A stretch of DNA of 64,000 bases from positions 177,503 through 241,502 of the forward strand of contig JAKCEW010000001.1 in the NCBI GenBank assembly GCA_023539445.1, in the 5' to 3' direction. The notes under the pieces are model-generated. The model made no database searches, was not told where the DNA came from, and saw nothing but the letters and a program-made list of their open reading frames with translations. Below are positions 1 through 9,149 of the stretch, piece by piece. Source of the stretch: Candidatus Terraquivivens yellowstonensis. Its GTDB lineage: Archaea; Thermoproteota; Nitrososphaeria_A; Caldarchaeales; Wolframiiraptoraceae. Each line of letters starts with the position of its first letter. Positions within the stretch are counted from its first letter, which is position 1. Position numbers and translations under genes: made by a program.

Positions 1-281
<281 letters not shown>

Positions 282-310
282 TCACTTAGAACAAATTGAA
301 AAATAAGCAA

Positions 311-320
311 TATTTAAATT
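311..320 (-). promoter_or_regulatory. TATA-like box for the ferredoxin gene
   Basis: AT-rich TTTAAATA-type element on the minus strand, about 36-45 nt before the ferredoxin ATG at 275, matching the archaeal TATA-box pattern. Inferred from sequence only. Confidence 0.45.
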
Positions 321-452
321 GTTTTCCAGACTTTATTTCTCGTTTAAGGTAATTGCATAACTAGATATCTGTTGCGCCCCAAAGAACAAACTCCTTAGAA
401 GATAAATAATTGGTAGGGAAGTCCGAAGAGACAAAGCCCGTGCCTAAACGTA

Positions 453-1244
453 TTAGGTCTGCGGTCCGATGACATATGTTACTTGAACACTTACAGATAC
501 GCTAGTCACACCGGCTACGATTGTGCTGCCCATGGTTGGTGTCAAGTACTCCGATTTATAGATTGGTTCATACCAATCGGTTATGGAAGCCGTCTTGACT
601 CTTATGATCTTAAGACCGAGCGGCCTAAGAAGAGCATCAGCCTTAGCCCTAACATCTTCCAGCGCACTTTCTATGAGCTCAAGCTTAATTTGCTTTGCCC
701 TATGCTCAGAGAGATAAAAGTTCAAATTGTATATCCGATTGGCTCCAGCTTTAATGGATTCGTCAACAATTTTTTCAGCTATGTCTAACTTATTGGTAGT
801 GACGGTCAACATGTTGATTACTCTGAAACCTATAACATCCCCGCCCTTTTCGTCATATAGAGGATAGATATTGTACGTTGACGTTGAAATTTCATCATCT
901 GCTAGACCCATGGCTTTTAATGTGGATATTACATCACTCATTATCTTAGTATTCTCATTAGCGGCATCTGTGACAGTTTTTGCAAAAGTTTCAACACCAA
1001 GCGTAACAGTGAACATATCTGGTGCTACGTAAATCTTAGCAGAACCTGTGAATGTCACAGTATCCTCCTCTTTTTGTTGTTGAGTAGCTACCTCTCCACC
1101 ACCCGCTATGACAATTACGTTCGTTACAATTGCAATTATTGCAACAGTGGCTAGCAGGCCTAAGACTGTATAAACAATGGCATCTCGTGTACCGGCTTTT
1201 ACGTCCACACCATTCACCTCAAGATTCATTACATTAAGAAGCAT
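453..1244 (-). CDS. SIMPL-domain (DUF541) membrane-anchored protein
   Basis: 263 aa. One hydrophobic helix at residues 22-48 is followed by a SIMPL domain of about 195 residues (around 65-260), so the bulk of the protein is probably outside the membrane. The domain begins with VTFTGSAKIYVAPD and carries the usual alternating pattern of this family. SIMPL proteins are widespread and linked in a few bacteria to oxidative-stress tolerance, but the molecular role is unknown. A second ATG five codons in (MNLEVNG) is an alternative start. Stands alone between the ferredoxin and a phosphoribosyltransferase gene. Confidence 0.8.
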   Translation of the reverse strand: MLLNVMNLEVNGVDVKAGTRDAIVYTVLGLLATVAIIAIVTNVIVIAGGGEVATQQQKEEDTVTFTGSAKIYVAPDMFTVTLGVETFAKTVTDAANENTKIMSDVISTLKAMGLADDEISTSTYNIYPLYDEKGGDVIGFRVINMLTVTTNKLDIAEKIVDESIKAGANRIYNLNFYLSEHRAKQIKLELIESALEDVRAKADALLRPLGLKIIRVKTASITDWYEPIYKSEYLTPTMGSTIVAGVTSVSVSVQVTYVIGPQT

Positions 1245-1266
1245 TTATTTCTAGAAATCAGAACAC

Positions 1267-1884
1267 TCATGCCCTATCGTTTCGGTACTTTATTTTCTCA
1301 TTTTGCAGGTTTTTCCTTATTATGTTGATGTCCGAAACTATTTTTTTGAGCTCCTCGAAAGTTTTAGAGATTCCTAACCTTGGAATCATATCCGATGCCA
1401 TGTTCCTGACAAACTCGTTAATGCTCCAAGGATAAACTATCCAAGCGTTGATATTTTCGACGTAGAAATCGGGAATGAAAGAAGTATGAGGTTTGATATG
1501 CAAAGTTGCAGTCTTGAGTTTCTTTGGTTCGAACCCCTTAACATATTGGACTATGTGCCTCATAGTATCACCAGTATCGGCTACATCATCAACTACGAGA
1601 ACATCCCTATCCAACAAAGAATTTAATGAAAGGGGTTGATATATCATGATCGTCTCCCTTTCTTCAACTCCTGTGTAGGATCTGCAACCTATTGTGTAGA
1701 CCTCACGCATATTTAAGACGTCAGAGAGCATAGTAGCTATTATCGCTCCCCCTCTAAGAATCCCTATAAGCATGTTTGGCTCATATATGGAAGAGATTTG
1801 CTCAGCCAGCTTATGAACAAGCATTTCTATATCGGACCAGTTTAGAGTCAGGTATCGACGGCCGTCAATTACCCTTAAATCCAT
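1267..1884 (-). CDS. Phosphoribosyltransferase (purine salvage type)
   Basis: 205 aa. Type I PRTase fold: the GGxA-like loop GILRGGAI lies at 41-48 and the PRPP-binding loop VLVVDDVADTGDT at 95-107, with two acidic residues followed by the TGDT turn. This points to a cytosolic enzyme that joins a base to PRPP. The hood sequence resembles hypoxanthine/xanthine-type archaeal enzymes, but the base cannot be decided from sequence. Lies 22 nt upstream of the SIMPL gene on the same strand, so co-transcription is possible. Confidence 0.8.
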   Translation of the reverse strand: MDLRVIDGRRYLTLNWSDIEMLVHKLAEQISSIYEPNMLIGILRGGAIIATMLSDVLNMREVYTIGCRSYTGVEERETIMIYQPLSLNSLLDRDVLVVDDVADTGDTMRHIVQYVKGFEPKKLKTATLHIKPHTSFIPDFYVENINAWIVYPWSINEFVRNMASDMIPRLGISKTFEELKKIVSDINIIRKNLQNEKIKYRNDRA

Positions 1885-2020
1885 GTAAAAACTTCTTCAG
1901 CCTTAAATGTAAATATATCGCTGAACTTTAATATCTTATAATAAATTTTTCCCTTGTTTCAAACTCTGTATTGTTTAACAAACACATCATTTAAATTCAA
2001 GCAACCCCTATGATGGGGCC

Positions 2021-2764
2021 GTGAGTTTCATTATGGACATCGCCGTGGAGGTCTCAGAAGTCACAAAAATCTTCGGTAATTTTCGTGCTTTGGATGGGTT
2101 AAGCTTTGAAGTAAAGTCTGGAGAAGTATTTGGACTCATAGGTCCTAATGGAGCAGGAAAGACAACGGCTTTACGGATAATTTCAACACTTCTTCTGCCC
2201 ACTTATGGTACTGTAAAAATTTTTGGACTGGACGTTGTGAAAAATGCTGCTACGATTCGTAAAATCATTTCTTACCTTCCGGAGGAAGCTGGTGCTTACA
2301 GGTACTTATCGGGTTGGGAATACTTAGAATTCATGGCTAAGTTTTACACGAAGGATGATGAAAAGGTACGTGAAATGGTTAACGAGGCTGCCAGAATATC
2401 TGGGTTAGGTGAGAGGCTGAAAGATAAAACGGGCACTTATAGCAAAGGTATGAAACGCCGCCTTCTAGTAGCAAGGGCACTTATGAACAAGCCGAAGCTG
2501 GCTATTCTTGATGAACCCACCAGTGGTTTGGACGTCATTCATTCCTACCACGTTAGGGAAATAATAAAGAAATATGTTAAAGATTACGGGGTAACTGTCA
2601 TCCTCTCAAGCCACAATATGCTCGAGGTTGAGCATGTTTGCGATAAGGTTGCCTTGATAAATAAGGGCAAGGTGATAGCCGAGGGAACACCACGAGAACT
2701 CGAAGAAAAATTTGAAAGTGAAAACTTGGAGGAGGTCTTCGCCAAGGTGGTCAAGCTTGCTTAA
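2021..2764 (+). CDS. ABC transporter ATP-binding protein (export type)
   Basis: 247 aa from GTG at 2021, or 243 aa from ATG at 2033; GGGG at 2014-2017 could serve either. Walker A GPNGAGKT at 41-48, signature YSKGMKRRL, Walker B LAILDEPTSGLD and the switch His in SSHNM are all intact, so it should hydrolyse ATP. It overlaps the permease gene that follows by 8 nt, so the two form an export system of the ABC-2 (NatA/NatB-like) class. Substrate unknown. Confidence 0.9.
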   Translation: MSFIMDIAVEVSEVTKIFGNFRALDGLSFEVKSGEVFGLIGPNGAGKTTALRIISTLLLPTYGTVKIFGLDVVKNAATIRKIISYLPEEAGAYRYLSGWEYLEFMAKFYTKDDEKVREMVNEAARISGLGERLKDKTGTYSKGMKRRLLVARALMNKPKLAILDEPTSGLDVIHSYHVREIIKKYVKDYGVTVILSSHNMLEVEHVCDKVALINKGKVIAEGTPRELEEKFESENLEEVFAKVVKLA

Positions 2765-4046
2765 AGGATTTAGAAACTTTTTGCTGAAGGAACTTAAGGA
2801 ATTTGCCAGAGATCCGAAAATACTCCTAGGAATAGTTATAGTTCCTCTCGTACTGTTTTCAGTTTTAGGCGGATTAATGAGTTATGCAATGCAGTCTGCA
2901 GAAGAGAGTACAATAAGATCCAACTTTGTTGTTATAAACAACGATTGCGAGAATTGGTCTTACACTTTCATAAAATTCCTTTCAAGTTCAGGATCTAAAG
3001 TCTTTGTCGAAGAAAATGTTGAGTTAAACGACGGAAAACTCATAGAACTTTTATCAAAGTACAACGTAACTCAAGCTTTGGAGATTCCAAAAGGCTTCAG
3101 TGCGAATATAACGGCACATGCAAAAAATCCTAACATAACGGCCTCCGTTAAATTTTACGTCCACATCACAACCACAAATATTTTCGATGCTACTAGATAC
3201 TTACCGATAGATGCCACAATTTCACAATTTAACAGAGCACTGGCACCCGACGTTCTTAACATTGAAAAGTCAACAATCATTAAAGGAGAGATCAAACATA
3301 ACGTTGATCCTGCCACGGTGTCAGGATTGATGGTATCTCAGTCCGTTTTCATACCCATCGCTATAATAATTCTGCTCTTCTATTCTATACAATTGGCAGC
3401 AACGTCTGTGGCGATCGAGAAAGAGGAAAAAACTTTAGAAACACTCTTGACGTTGCCGATAGACCGTCTCACGATACTGTTCGGTAAACTTGTGGGTTCT
3501 ATGATAATTGCTGCGATTGGTGCGGTAACGTACATAGCCGGTTATGCATATTTTATGCAATCGTTAATCAGCAAAACTACTCCAAATTTTGTTATGGATT
3601 TGGTCTCGCTAGGTTTGGTCCCTTCCTTTTTGGGTTATGTGCTTCTAGGTGCATCGCTTTTTGTCACAATACTTTCAGCTTTAGCTTTAGCCGTTATTCT
3701 TTCAGCTTTCGCAGGTGACGTTAGGAGTGCTCAATCGCTTGTTGGTTTCATCTATCCCATCATCTTCCTCTCAACTTTTGCTTTGATGTACATAGATGCT
3801 GGCGCATTGCCCTATGCACTTAGGCTGGTTCTGTACGCGATTCCCTTTAGTCACCCAATAATAGTTTCAAAAGCAGTAATAATGGGGGATTATGTAACAC
3901 CAACCCTTAGTATATTTTATGTCTCATTCTTTACGCTAGCCCTCATGTATGTGGCCTCCCGACTTTTCGCCACAGAGAAGATCTTGACTGCAAAACTGAA
4001 ACTCAAATGGTTTACAAAATATGGCAAAACTACCGGAGAACCGTGA
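2757..4046 (+). CDS. ABC-2 type permease
   Basis: About 429 aa from TTG at 2757, chosen because it gives a short overlap with the ATPase stop; TTG 2712 is also in frame but would overlap by 53 nt. A GGAGGAGGT purine run lies about 20 nt upstream. One membrane helix near the N-terminus (ILLGIVIVPLVLFSVLGG) is followed by an external domain of about 170 residues and then five hydrophobic helices. The cytoplasmic stretch EKEEKTLETLLTLPI between helices is the coupling motif of NatB/ABC-2 permeases. Partner of the upstream ATPase; substrate not predictable. Confidence 0.85.
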   Translation: MLKGFRNFLLKELKEFARDPKILLGIVIVPLVLFSVLGGLMSYAMQSAEESTIRSNFVVINNDCENWSYTFIKFLSSSGSKVFVEENVELNDGKLIELLSKYNVTQALEIPKGFSANITAHAKNPNITASVKFYVHITTTNIFDATRYLPIDATISQFNRALAPDVLNIEKSTIIKGEIKHNVDPATVSGLMVSQSVFIPIAIIILLFYSIQLAATSVAIEKEEKTLETLLTLPIDRLTILFGKLVGSMIIAAIGAVTYIAGYAYFMQSLISKTTPNFVMDLVSLGLVPSFLGYVLLGASLFVTILSALALAVILSAFAGDVRSAQSLVGFIYPIIFLSTFALMYIDAGALPYALRLVLYAIPFSHPIIVSKAVIMGDYVTPTLSIFYVSFFTLALMYVASRLFATEKILTAKLKLKWFTKYGKTTGEP

Positions 4047-4064
4047 GAACCATGCACATTAAAG

Positions 4065-4168
4065 TGGGGCCGCTGGGATTCGAACCCAGGATTTCCAGCG
4101 CCCCAGGCTGGAGTGTTCTACCCCGCAACGACTCTGCGGAGTCATAGACCATGCTAGACCACGGCCCC
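4065..4168 (-). tRNA. tRNA-Pro(GGG) with a non-canonical intron
   Basis: Acceptor GGGGCCG pairs with CGGCCCC, the T-arm is CTGGG-TTCGAAT-CCCAG, and the anticodon stem CCAGC/GCTGG encloses CTGGGGC, giving anticodon GGG. The gene is 104 nt. Alignment with the intronless tRNA-Pro(TGG) at 21965-22039 shows about 28 extra nt between the D-arm (ends ATGAC) and the anticodon stem, i.e. an intron near position 25/26 rather than 37/38. Mature length would be 76 nt with discriminator A; CCA is not encoded. Confidence 0.92.
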
Positions 4169-4213
4169 TTAGTGGCATAGTTCTTCGCAGCTATATTTCA
4201 AATTTTTTATGAA

Positions 4214-5200
4214 CTAAAGAGCCTTAAAAACGGATTTGGGTGGTGGATCCATTGCCGCCAATATTGCTCCTATAAGGGGCGCATCATGGCCCAATGGTGT
4301 GGGAACGATATCTGGAACCCTATTAATTGCGTATCGTTCTACGAACGGCTTAAGCTTCTCCACTACCAGGTCGACATTGTTGAGGGCTACGCTACCTCCT
4401 ATTGATATCACGGATGGGTCGAATACGTCCACAACGTTTGCGACACCAACTCCGTTTATTTCAGCAACAGTGTCAATGAATGTGAGTGCGAATTCGTCAC
4501 CAGCCCTCGCGTAATCAAATATATCTTTAGCTGAAACGGTATGTATTCCCTCCTTTAACTTACGAGCGAGCGTCGAATTCACATTGTCGTATTTACTTTC
4601 CACAAGAAACTTGGCGAACTTAGGCATAGAATTTCCACCGCAATAAGCCTCCCAATGTCCCTTTTTTCCACAGCCGCATATCATTCCCATGCTCATATCT
4701 ACAACTGTATGCCCTATCTCAGCTGCGTTCCCATCCTTTCCTAAAAGGAGTCTGCCGTCGAGTATTACGCCGCCACCGATCCCAGAACTCATAGTGATGT
4801 AAACGACATCATCAACGTTCTTTCCGGCTCCAATACGTTTTTCAGCAATTGCAGCGGCATTGCAATCATTCAGAAGAATAAATGTGGCATCGAAATAATT
4901 GCAGAGAACATCCGCTATAGGAACAACATCGTATGGCATATTAGCGGGCCTGATTATCGCTCCTTTTTTTATATCTAAAGGGCCTATGGCCGCAATAGAT
5001 ACTTTAGATATTAAGCGCCTACCTCCATGTTTAGCAGATAATGCGTCGCAAAGCTCAAGCACCTTCATAGGAACTGCCTTGGCGTCGGGAGCTTTTGGAA
5101 CAGGCGTACTTGCCTTTTCGAGTATGTGACCCTGCGAGTCAGCAATAGCTACTCGTATAAATGTACCGCCGATGTCCGCAGCCAAGATAAGTTCTTCCAT
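4214..5200 (-). CDS. ROK-family sugar kinase (glucokinase-like)
   Basis: 328 aa, normal for ROK kinases. N-terminal phosphate-binding motif DIGGTFIRVAIA (9-20), catalytic-loop region LLNDCNAAA, the glycine-rich SSGIGGGVI, and the zinc-binding cysteine motif CGCGKKGHWEAYCGG. Expected to phosphorylate a hexose such as glucose or an N-acyl hexosamine with ATP in the cytosol; sugar specificity cannot be read from the sequence. The start is 2 nt after the stop of the next gene upstream (5202), so the two are probably co-transcribed. Confidence 0.9.
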   Translation of the reverse strand: MEELILAADIGGTFIRVAIADSQGHILEKASTPVPKAPDAKAVPMKVLELCDALSAKHGGRRLISKVSIAAIGPLDIKKGAIIRPANMPYDVVPIADVLCNYFDATFILLNDCNAAAIAEKRIGAGKNVDDVVYITMSSGIGGGVILDGRLLLGKDGNAAEIGHTVVDMSMGMICGCGKKGHWEAYCGGNSMPKFAKFLVESKYDNVNSTLARKLKEGIHTVSAKDIFDYARAGDEFALTFIDTVAEINGVGVANVVDVFDPSVISIGGSVALNNVDLVVEKLKPFVERYAINRVPDIVPTPLGHDAPLIGAILAAMDPPPKSVFKAL

Positions 5201-5201
5201 C

Positions 5202-5930
5202 TTAAACCCGTCTCCTATCTCTCAAAAGCTGTTGTAGGATGGGTATTTCCTTTACTTTTTCGGCAGACAAATCCTCCCAGTATATGCCGCTAGGTTTTGC
5301 CTTACGTGGCTTAACTTCATAGAAACTGTTCCTAGTTACTATATAGTCAACTGGTACGTCGTAACGATCGTGCGGTACATATTCAACGATTTGGAGTTCA
5401 TGTACTGTCGTTGCAACGGGAACGCTATCATTAACTTTCCCGAGCTCCCTCAATATAGCATATTCTATTTCACCGTAACCCTCGCCTTTACCAAGCCTCC
5501 AGCCCTCTCGGGATACGGCTACAGAACCTAGAACGATTAGGTCTATGCTGGGGGCCTCAGATGGTGAGATTGATTTACCAAACTTAAAGCTACCCTTTAT
5601 AGTGGCAGCCTCATCTACACTATTGCTAGGTATCTTTCTAGGGTCTAATAACAGAAAACCGGAACTTAACCTCGGAGTTGGCATCAGAAGCACCTTTCCG
5701 TCCCTTAATGCCGCACGTCTGACCTCAAGCTGAGGTGAATCTGGATTTACCTTTACAACCTCGGCTTTTCTGTATATGGGCGCACGACATAACATATGCG
5801 CAGCTTCCTCGGCACCCACAAAGTTTGGTATTCTTCCAAATATGGGCTTTGGAAATCTTGCTACGCCTCTTTCTTCAAGCAATCTCCATACAGTTTTTCT
5901 TATTTCGTCTTTTGATACGCTTGTGCACAT
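5202..5930 (-). CDS. 5-formyltetrahydrofolate cyclo-ligase family protein (MTHFSD-like)
   Basis: 242 aa. The motif GWRLGKGEGYGEIEYAIL near residue 160 is the nucleotide/folate-binding signature of the 5-FCL fold, preceded by the family's hydrophobic core strand. This group is closer to the eukaryotic/archaeal MTHFSD-like proteins than to bacterial 5-FCL, and a true cyclo-ligase activity in C1 metabolism is not assured. It is transcribed directly ahead of the ROK kinase with a 1-nt gap. Confidence 0.75.
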   Translation of the reverse strand: MCTSVSKDEIRKTVWRLLEERGVARFPKPIFGRIPNFVGAEEAAHMLCRAPIYRKAEVVKVNPDSPQLEVRRAALRDGKVLLMPTPRLSSGFLLLDPRKIPSNSVDEAATIKGSFKFGKSISPSEAPSIDLIVLGSVAVSREGWRLGKGEGYGEIEYAILRELGKVNDSVPVATTVHELQIVEYVPHDRYDVPVDYIVTRNSFYEVKPRKAKPSGIYWEDLSAEKVKEIPILQQLLRDRRRV

Positions 5931-6012
5931 TTAGCATTACTCAACCCGTTCTTCAGATATTACATCCTATTTATACATCGCCTGACGTTAAGCAGTCGTA
6001 AATTATCGGACT

Positions 6013-6378
6013 CTATTCCAACTTTATCGTCTTTAAGTTTTCGCGCTTAGGTATGACACATATGAACTCAGCGTCTTCAGGTCCGGGATTCGAGTACCAA
6101 TGTGGTACGTTCGGTGGTATGAATATGACGTCGCCAGGTTTAACATTATATGTCATATCACCTATACCCACCAAATAGTTCCCTTTCAAGACGTATTGCT
6201 CATGCTCTACGTCTGGATGCATGTGTTTTAATATCCTCCCCCCAGCCTTTATCACAAACTTTCTCATCTCAAAGTTTTCAGCACCATCACGTCTACTTAT
6301 CAACCACTTCATCTCAGTCCTCACAGCATCGGGAACACTTTCCCATTTTATACTATCGCTACTTTTGACAGACATCAT
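6013..6378 (-). CDS. Single-domain cupin protein
   Basis: 121 aa, one conserved beta-barrel. The metal-binding pattern HMHPDVEHEQYVLKG (cupin motif 1: two His, one Glu and a further His) and the second motif PPNVPHWYSNPG with its late His are present, so it should bind a divalent metal. Could be an isomerase, dioxygenase or ligand-binding protein; nothing nearby indicates which. Starts with ATG-ATG; either may be used. Confidence 0.75.
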   Translation of the reverse strand: MMSVKSSDSIKWESVPDAVRTEMKWLISRRDGAENFEMRKFVIKAGGRILKHMHPDVEHEQYVLKGNYLVGIGDMTYNVKPGDVIFIPPNVPHWYSNPGPEDAEFICVIPKRENLKTIKLE

Positions 6379-6413
6379 TGATGTTTTGCAATAATGCGGC
6401 TAATAAATGTTAT

Positions 6414-7130
6414 TCATAGCCCGAGACTCCTCATTAGATTGTTAAAGTTTTCGTCTGAAATATGCTGCTTGTATTTTTTCACGAGATCAACATCTTGCGT
6501 CTTTATTCCTAAGATTTGTCTAATGGATGATGCGATTTTACCATACATTATATAGCTGAAAAATGACGTAACATTCGACACCCTCCTAGTGATGCTGGCG
6601 TTGCTGAAATCTATAATGACGGGCTTAAGCTCCTCATTAATTATCACGTGCTTGGATGCATCAGAAAGCTCACCATGGTCTAGACCAATGCGGTCGAGTT
6701 TGTAACAATCTTCAAAACATGACCTAAGGACCTTCCTCAACTTTTCAGAAGATTCGACGTCCAAAGAAGAAACCCAAGAGCTTATATCAGAACCATGAAT
6801 ATACTCCATAATTATGAAATCTTTCGTGTAAGAAAAAATACGGGGTCCAACGTTAACGTTATTGGCAATCTTAAGCATTTTCGCCTCAAATTCCATAGAT
6901 TCAACGGGTGAATCGCTTCTCCGCATTTTTATAGCGACCAGCCTACCTTCCGATGTGCCAACTAGGACTATACTCCTGAAACCCTTTCCAGCAAGCAGTA
7001 GTCCGTTTTCAGTCACCATTAACGAGTCTATACCCAAAGACTCTAACATTTTGACCCTTTTCATACCTTCTTCCAAATTACACGAAGGATAATGCAAAAT
7101 AGATATAAAATGCGTATGTTCTCTGAGCAA
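6414..7130 (-). CDS. Archaeal predicted Ser/Thr protein kinase (RIO/COG2112-like)
   Basis: 238 aa from a TTG at 7130; an ATG 22 codons in (MKRVKM) is an alternative start. Small kinase-like fold: a glycine-rich strand LAGKGFRSIVLVG, the ATP-anchoring Lys in VAIKMRR, hinge IIMEYIHG, catalytic-loop-like HGELSDASKHVIIN and metal-binding IIDFSNAS. The usual HRD and DFG are replaced by DHG and DFS, as in RIO/Bud32-type atypical kinases. Substrate unknown. Sits 11 nt downstream of the CCA enzyme gene, in a run of RNA/nucleotide genes. Confidence 0.75.
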   Translation of the reverse strand: MLREHTHFISILHYPSCNLEEGMKRVKMLESLGIDSLMVTENGLLLAGKGFRSIVLVGTSEGRLVAIKMRRSDSPVESMEFEAKMLKIANNVNVGPRIFSYTKDFIIMEYIHGSDISSWVSSLDVESSEKLRKVLRSCFEDCYKLDRIGLDHGELSDASKHVIINEELKPVIIDFSNASITRRVSNVTSFFSYIMYGKIASSIRQILGIKTQDVDLVKKYKQHISDENFNNLMRSLGL

Positions 7131-7141
7131 TTGTTCTAGAG

Positions 7142-8563
7142 TTATTGGTCGTGCTTGGTTAAGAATGATGGCCTCGCCTCCAAGAACTCAAAAAGAAACT
7201 TACGGAAACTAATATTTTTTGAAGCAAGTCTAGCAAGTTCATCATTGGATTTGCATATTTTAGCGTGCTTAACGGCCTCCATAAGTCCGGCCGAAACACT
7301 TACGTCACCTCTTGCTAACCTCATCCTAATTATATCTTTTACTGAAGTCTTGGCTCTTGATTTAAGCACGTAAAGTCTTAAACCGCTAATCCACGGACCA
7401 GCAACAGTATCTTGTGCCGTAGAGTGCTTTTTGACGAACTCCAATGCGTTAGCCAGATACGTTGGTGGACCATGGTGGACGTAACAGGTGGGTAAATTTA
7501 ATTCCTGAAGTTCAAAAAGCATGATACACATATTGCCCTCGGACCATGCATCGTACCTGAACGTCTTAAAACCTTCATATTCTAAAGCCCTACAAATTCC
7601 CTTTAATGTATGTTTTATCTCACCCCAAAGAACGTCTGGTGGTTTCTGCTGAACTTTCAATCTCAGTCCTAATATGCATCTACCCCTTAGCGCCCTTCTT
7701 ATTTCTGTCATCATTATGCGCCCATTGGTGCGCTCGGGAATGTAAAAAAACTTCTCACTCGGCGAATCAAGAAACAATTTTGATGCAAGGATGAATTCCG
7801 ATAACTTCGTATCGGTTATGGCAGCGGCAACGTTCCTTTTTTTGTCAACAGGGTCGATAACTAAGATGTGCGGTCTACCAAAAGCCTCTAAAGCCTCCCT
7901 CTTATCTGTATAATGTCCCTCGATGTCTACATATATAGGAGGTCTCCAATTTGAAGCGGCTTTTAGGGCATTATAGAAATTACCATAATTTATCGTGAGG
8001 AGTTCTGCGAGGTAGCCGCTGAAACCACCAATCCTTATCTCTGCTCCATAGACGCCGCAACCAAGCATGAAAGATTTCATCAATCTAATCTCGTCAGCAA
8101 GCGCTTCAGTAAGCTTCGATTTGATGTACTCAGTATGATAAGGTGTTCTATCAACAGCACTCAGCCACATGCCGCACTCAACTTTGTAGCATGCGACGAT
8201 GTTAACTCTCACACCGCTGATTATGCCCTCTACGTAAGGATGCTCGGCATATCTGACCTCCGTTTTTCCACCAAACTTCTTAATAACACCATTACCTATC
8301 TCTAGGATTGTCTTCTCCAAACTGTCCTTATCCACATCTTTTGAGAATTGAACAAACACGTCTATCTCTTCCCTACCTCTTATCCATGTGCCCTTAGCCA
8401 CCGAACCTTCGAGTCTGGCGTCAAGTATTCCTTCATAATTATTTGACAAGTCCCTCACAGTTTTCAGTAACTCATTAGCTAGCCGCATAAGCCTCTCTGA
8501 TTCTATGAGTGAAGGTCTTATCTTCTGCAAAACTTCTGCCGTAACCTCTTCTACACTCTTCAA
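7142..8563 (-). CDS. cca: CCA-adding enzyme (archaeal class I tRNA nucleotidyltransferase)
   Basis: 473 aa from TTG at 8563. Adds CCA to tRNA 3' ends, needed here because none of the four tRNA genes in the window encodes CCA. The catalytic motif GSVAKGTWIRGREEIDVFV (53-71) has the GS pair and the E-x-D carboxylates of class I archaeal enzymes; a further acidic catalytic position and the C-terminal RNA-binding tail domain are at the expected places. Four nucleotides separate it from thpR upstream, forming a small RNA-processing cluster. Confidence 0.93.
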   Translation of the reverse strand: MKSVEEVTAEVLQKIRPSLIESERLMRLANELLKTVRDLSNNYEGILDARLEGSVAKGTWIRGREEIDVFVQFSKDVDKDSLEKTILEIGNGVIKKFGGKTEVRYAEHPYVEGIISGVRVNIVACYKVECGMWLSAVDRTPYHTEYIKSKLTEALADEIRLMKSFMLGCGVYGAEIRIGGFSGYLAELLTINYGNFYNALKAASNWRPPIYVDIEGHYTDKREALEAFGRPHILVIDPVDKKRNVAAAITDTKLSEFILASKLFLDSPSEKFFYIPERTNGRIMMTEIRRALRGRCILGLRLKVQQKPPDVLWGEIKHTLKGICRALEYEGFKTFRYDAWSEGNMCIMLFELQELNLPTCYVHHGPPTYLANALEFVKKHSTAQDTVAGPWISGLRLYVLKSRAKTSVKDIIRMRLARGDVSVSAGLMEAVKHAKICKSNDELARLASKNISFRKFLFEFLEARPSFLTKHDQ

Positions 8564-8566
8564 ACA

Positions 8567-9139
8567 TTATTCACCCTCAACTACCAAGAGATTGCTGTAG
8601 ATGGGACCTTTCGACGTCAAGACACTTCTTTTAAGGAAGAGTCTATCTATAGATTGTACCCCGAAATCTAGATATGCTAAGTCTTTGATGAACGATAGAA
8701 GCCTTGCCTTGTCCTTTACAGATCTGACCCTACCTATCGTAAGATGCGGCGTAAATTCTCTCTCCTCGGGTCTGAAACCTATTGGTTCCAATAACTTCAC
8801 GAGTTGTGAGTGTATTGACCTTAGTGTATCGGCGGGGTCTTCCACGCCTACCCATATTACGTTAATTCTTCCGCCTCCTGGAAAGTATCCCAAGCCCTTC
8901 AACTTTATGCTAGACCTACTAAATTTTACTTTCTTTACTGCCTCCATAACCTGTCGAAGCTTTTGTTCCGTTATCTCTCCTAAGAACCAAAGCGTTAAAT
9001 GAAGGTTGTGTGGTTCAACGAACTTAATGTCAGCGCCAACCGTCTCCATTTTAGATTGGACATCCAGTATCTTTTCAACGATTGTAGTATCGTTTACCTC
9101 GACGGCTATGAAGCATCTAATCAAGTCCTGCGGATTCAT
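8567..9139 (-). CDS. thpR: RNA 2',3'-cyclic phosphodiesterase (LigT/ThpR family)
   Basis: 190 aa, the usual length. The two HxTx catalytic motifs of the 2H phosphoesterase fold are present, HLTLWFLGE near 47 and HLTIGRV near 132. The enzyme opens 2',3'-cyclic phosphates at RNA ends, and family members can join tRNA half-molecules in vitro. That is notable beside four tRNA genes of which three carry introns, although archaeal splicing normally uses RtcB. Between cca and tmk on the same strand. Confidence 0.9.
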   Translation of the reverse strand: MNPQDLIRCFIAVEVNDTTIVEKILDVQSKMETVGADIKFVEPHNLHLTLWFLGEITEQKLRQVMEAVKKVKFSRSSIKLKGLGYFPGGGRINVIWVGVEDPADTLRSIHSQLVKLLEPIGFRPEEREFTPHLTIGRVRSVKDKARLLSFIKDLAYLDFGVQSIDRLFLKRSVLTSKGPIYSNLLVVEGE

Positions 9140-9149
9140 TATGCATACC

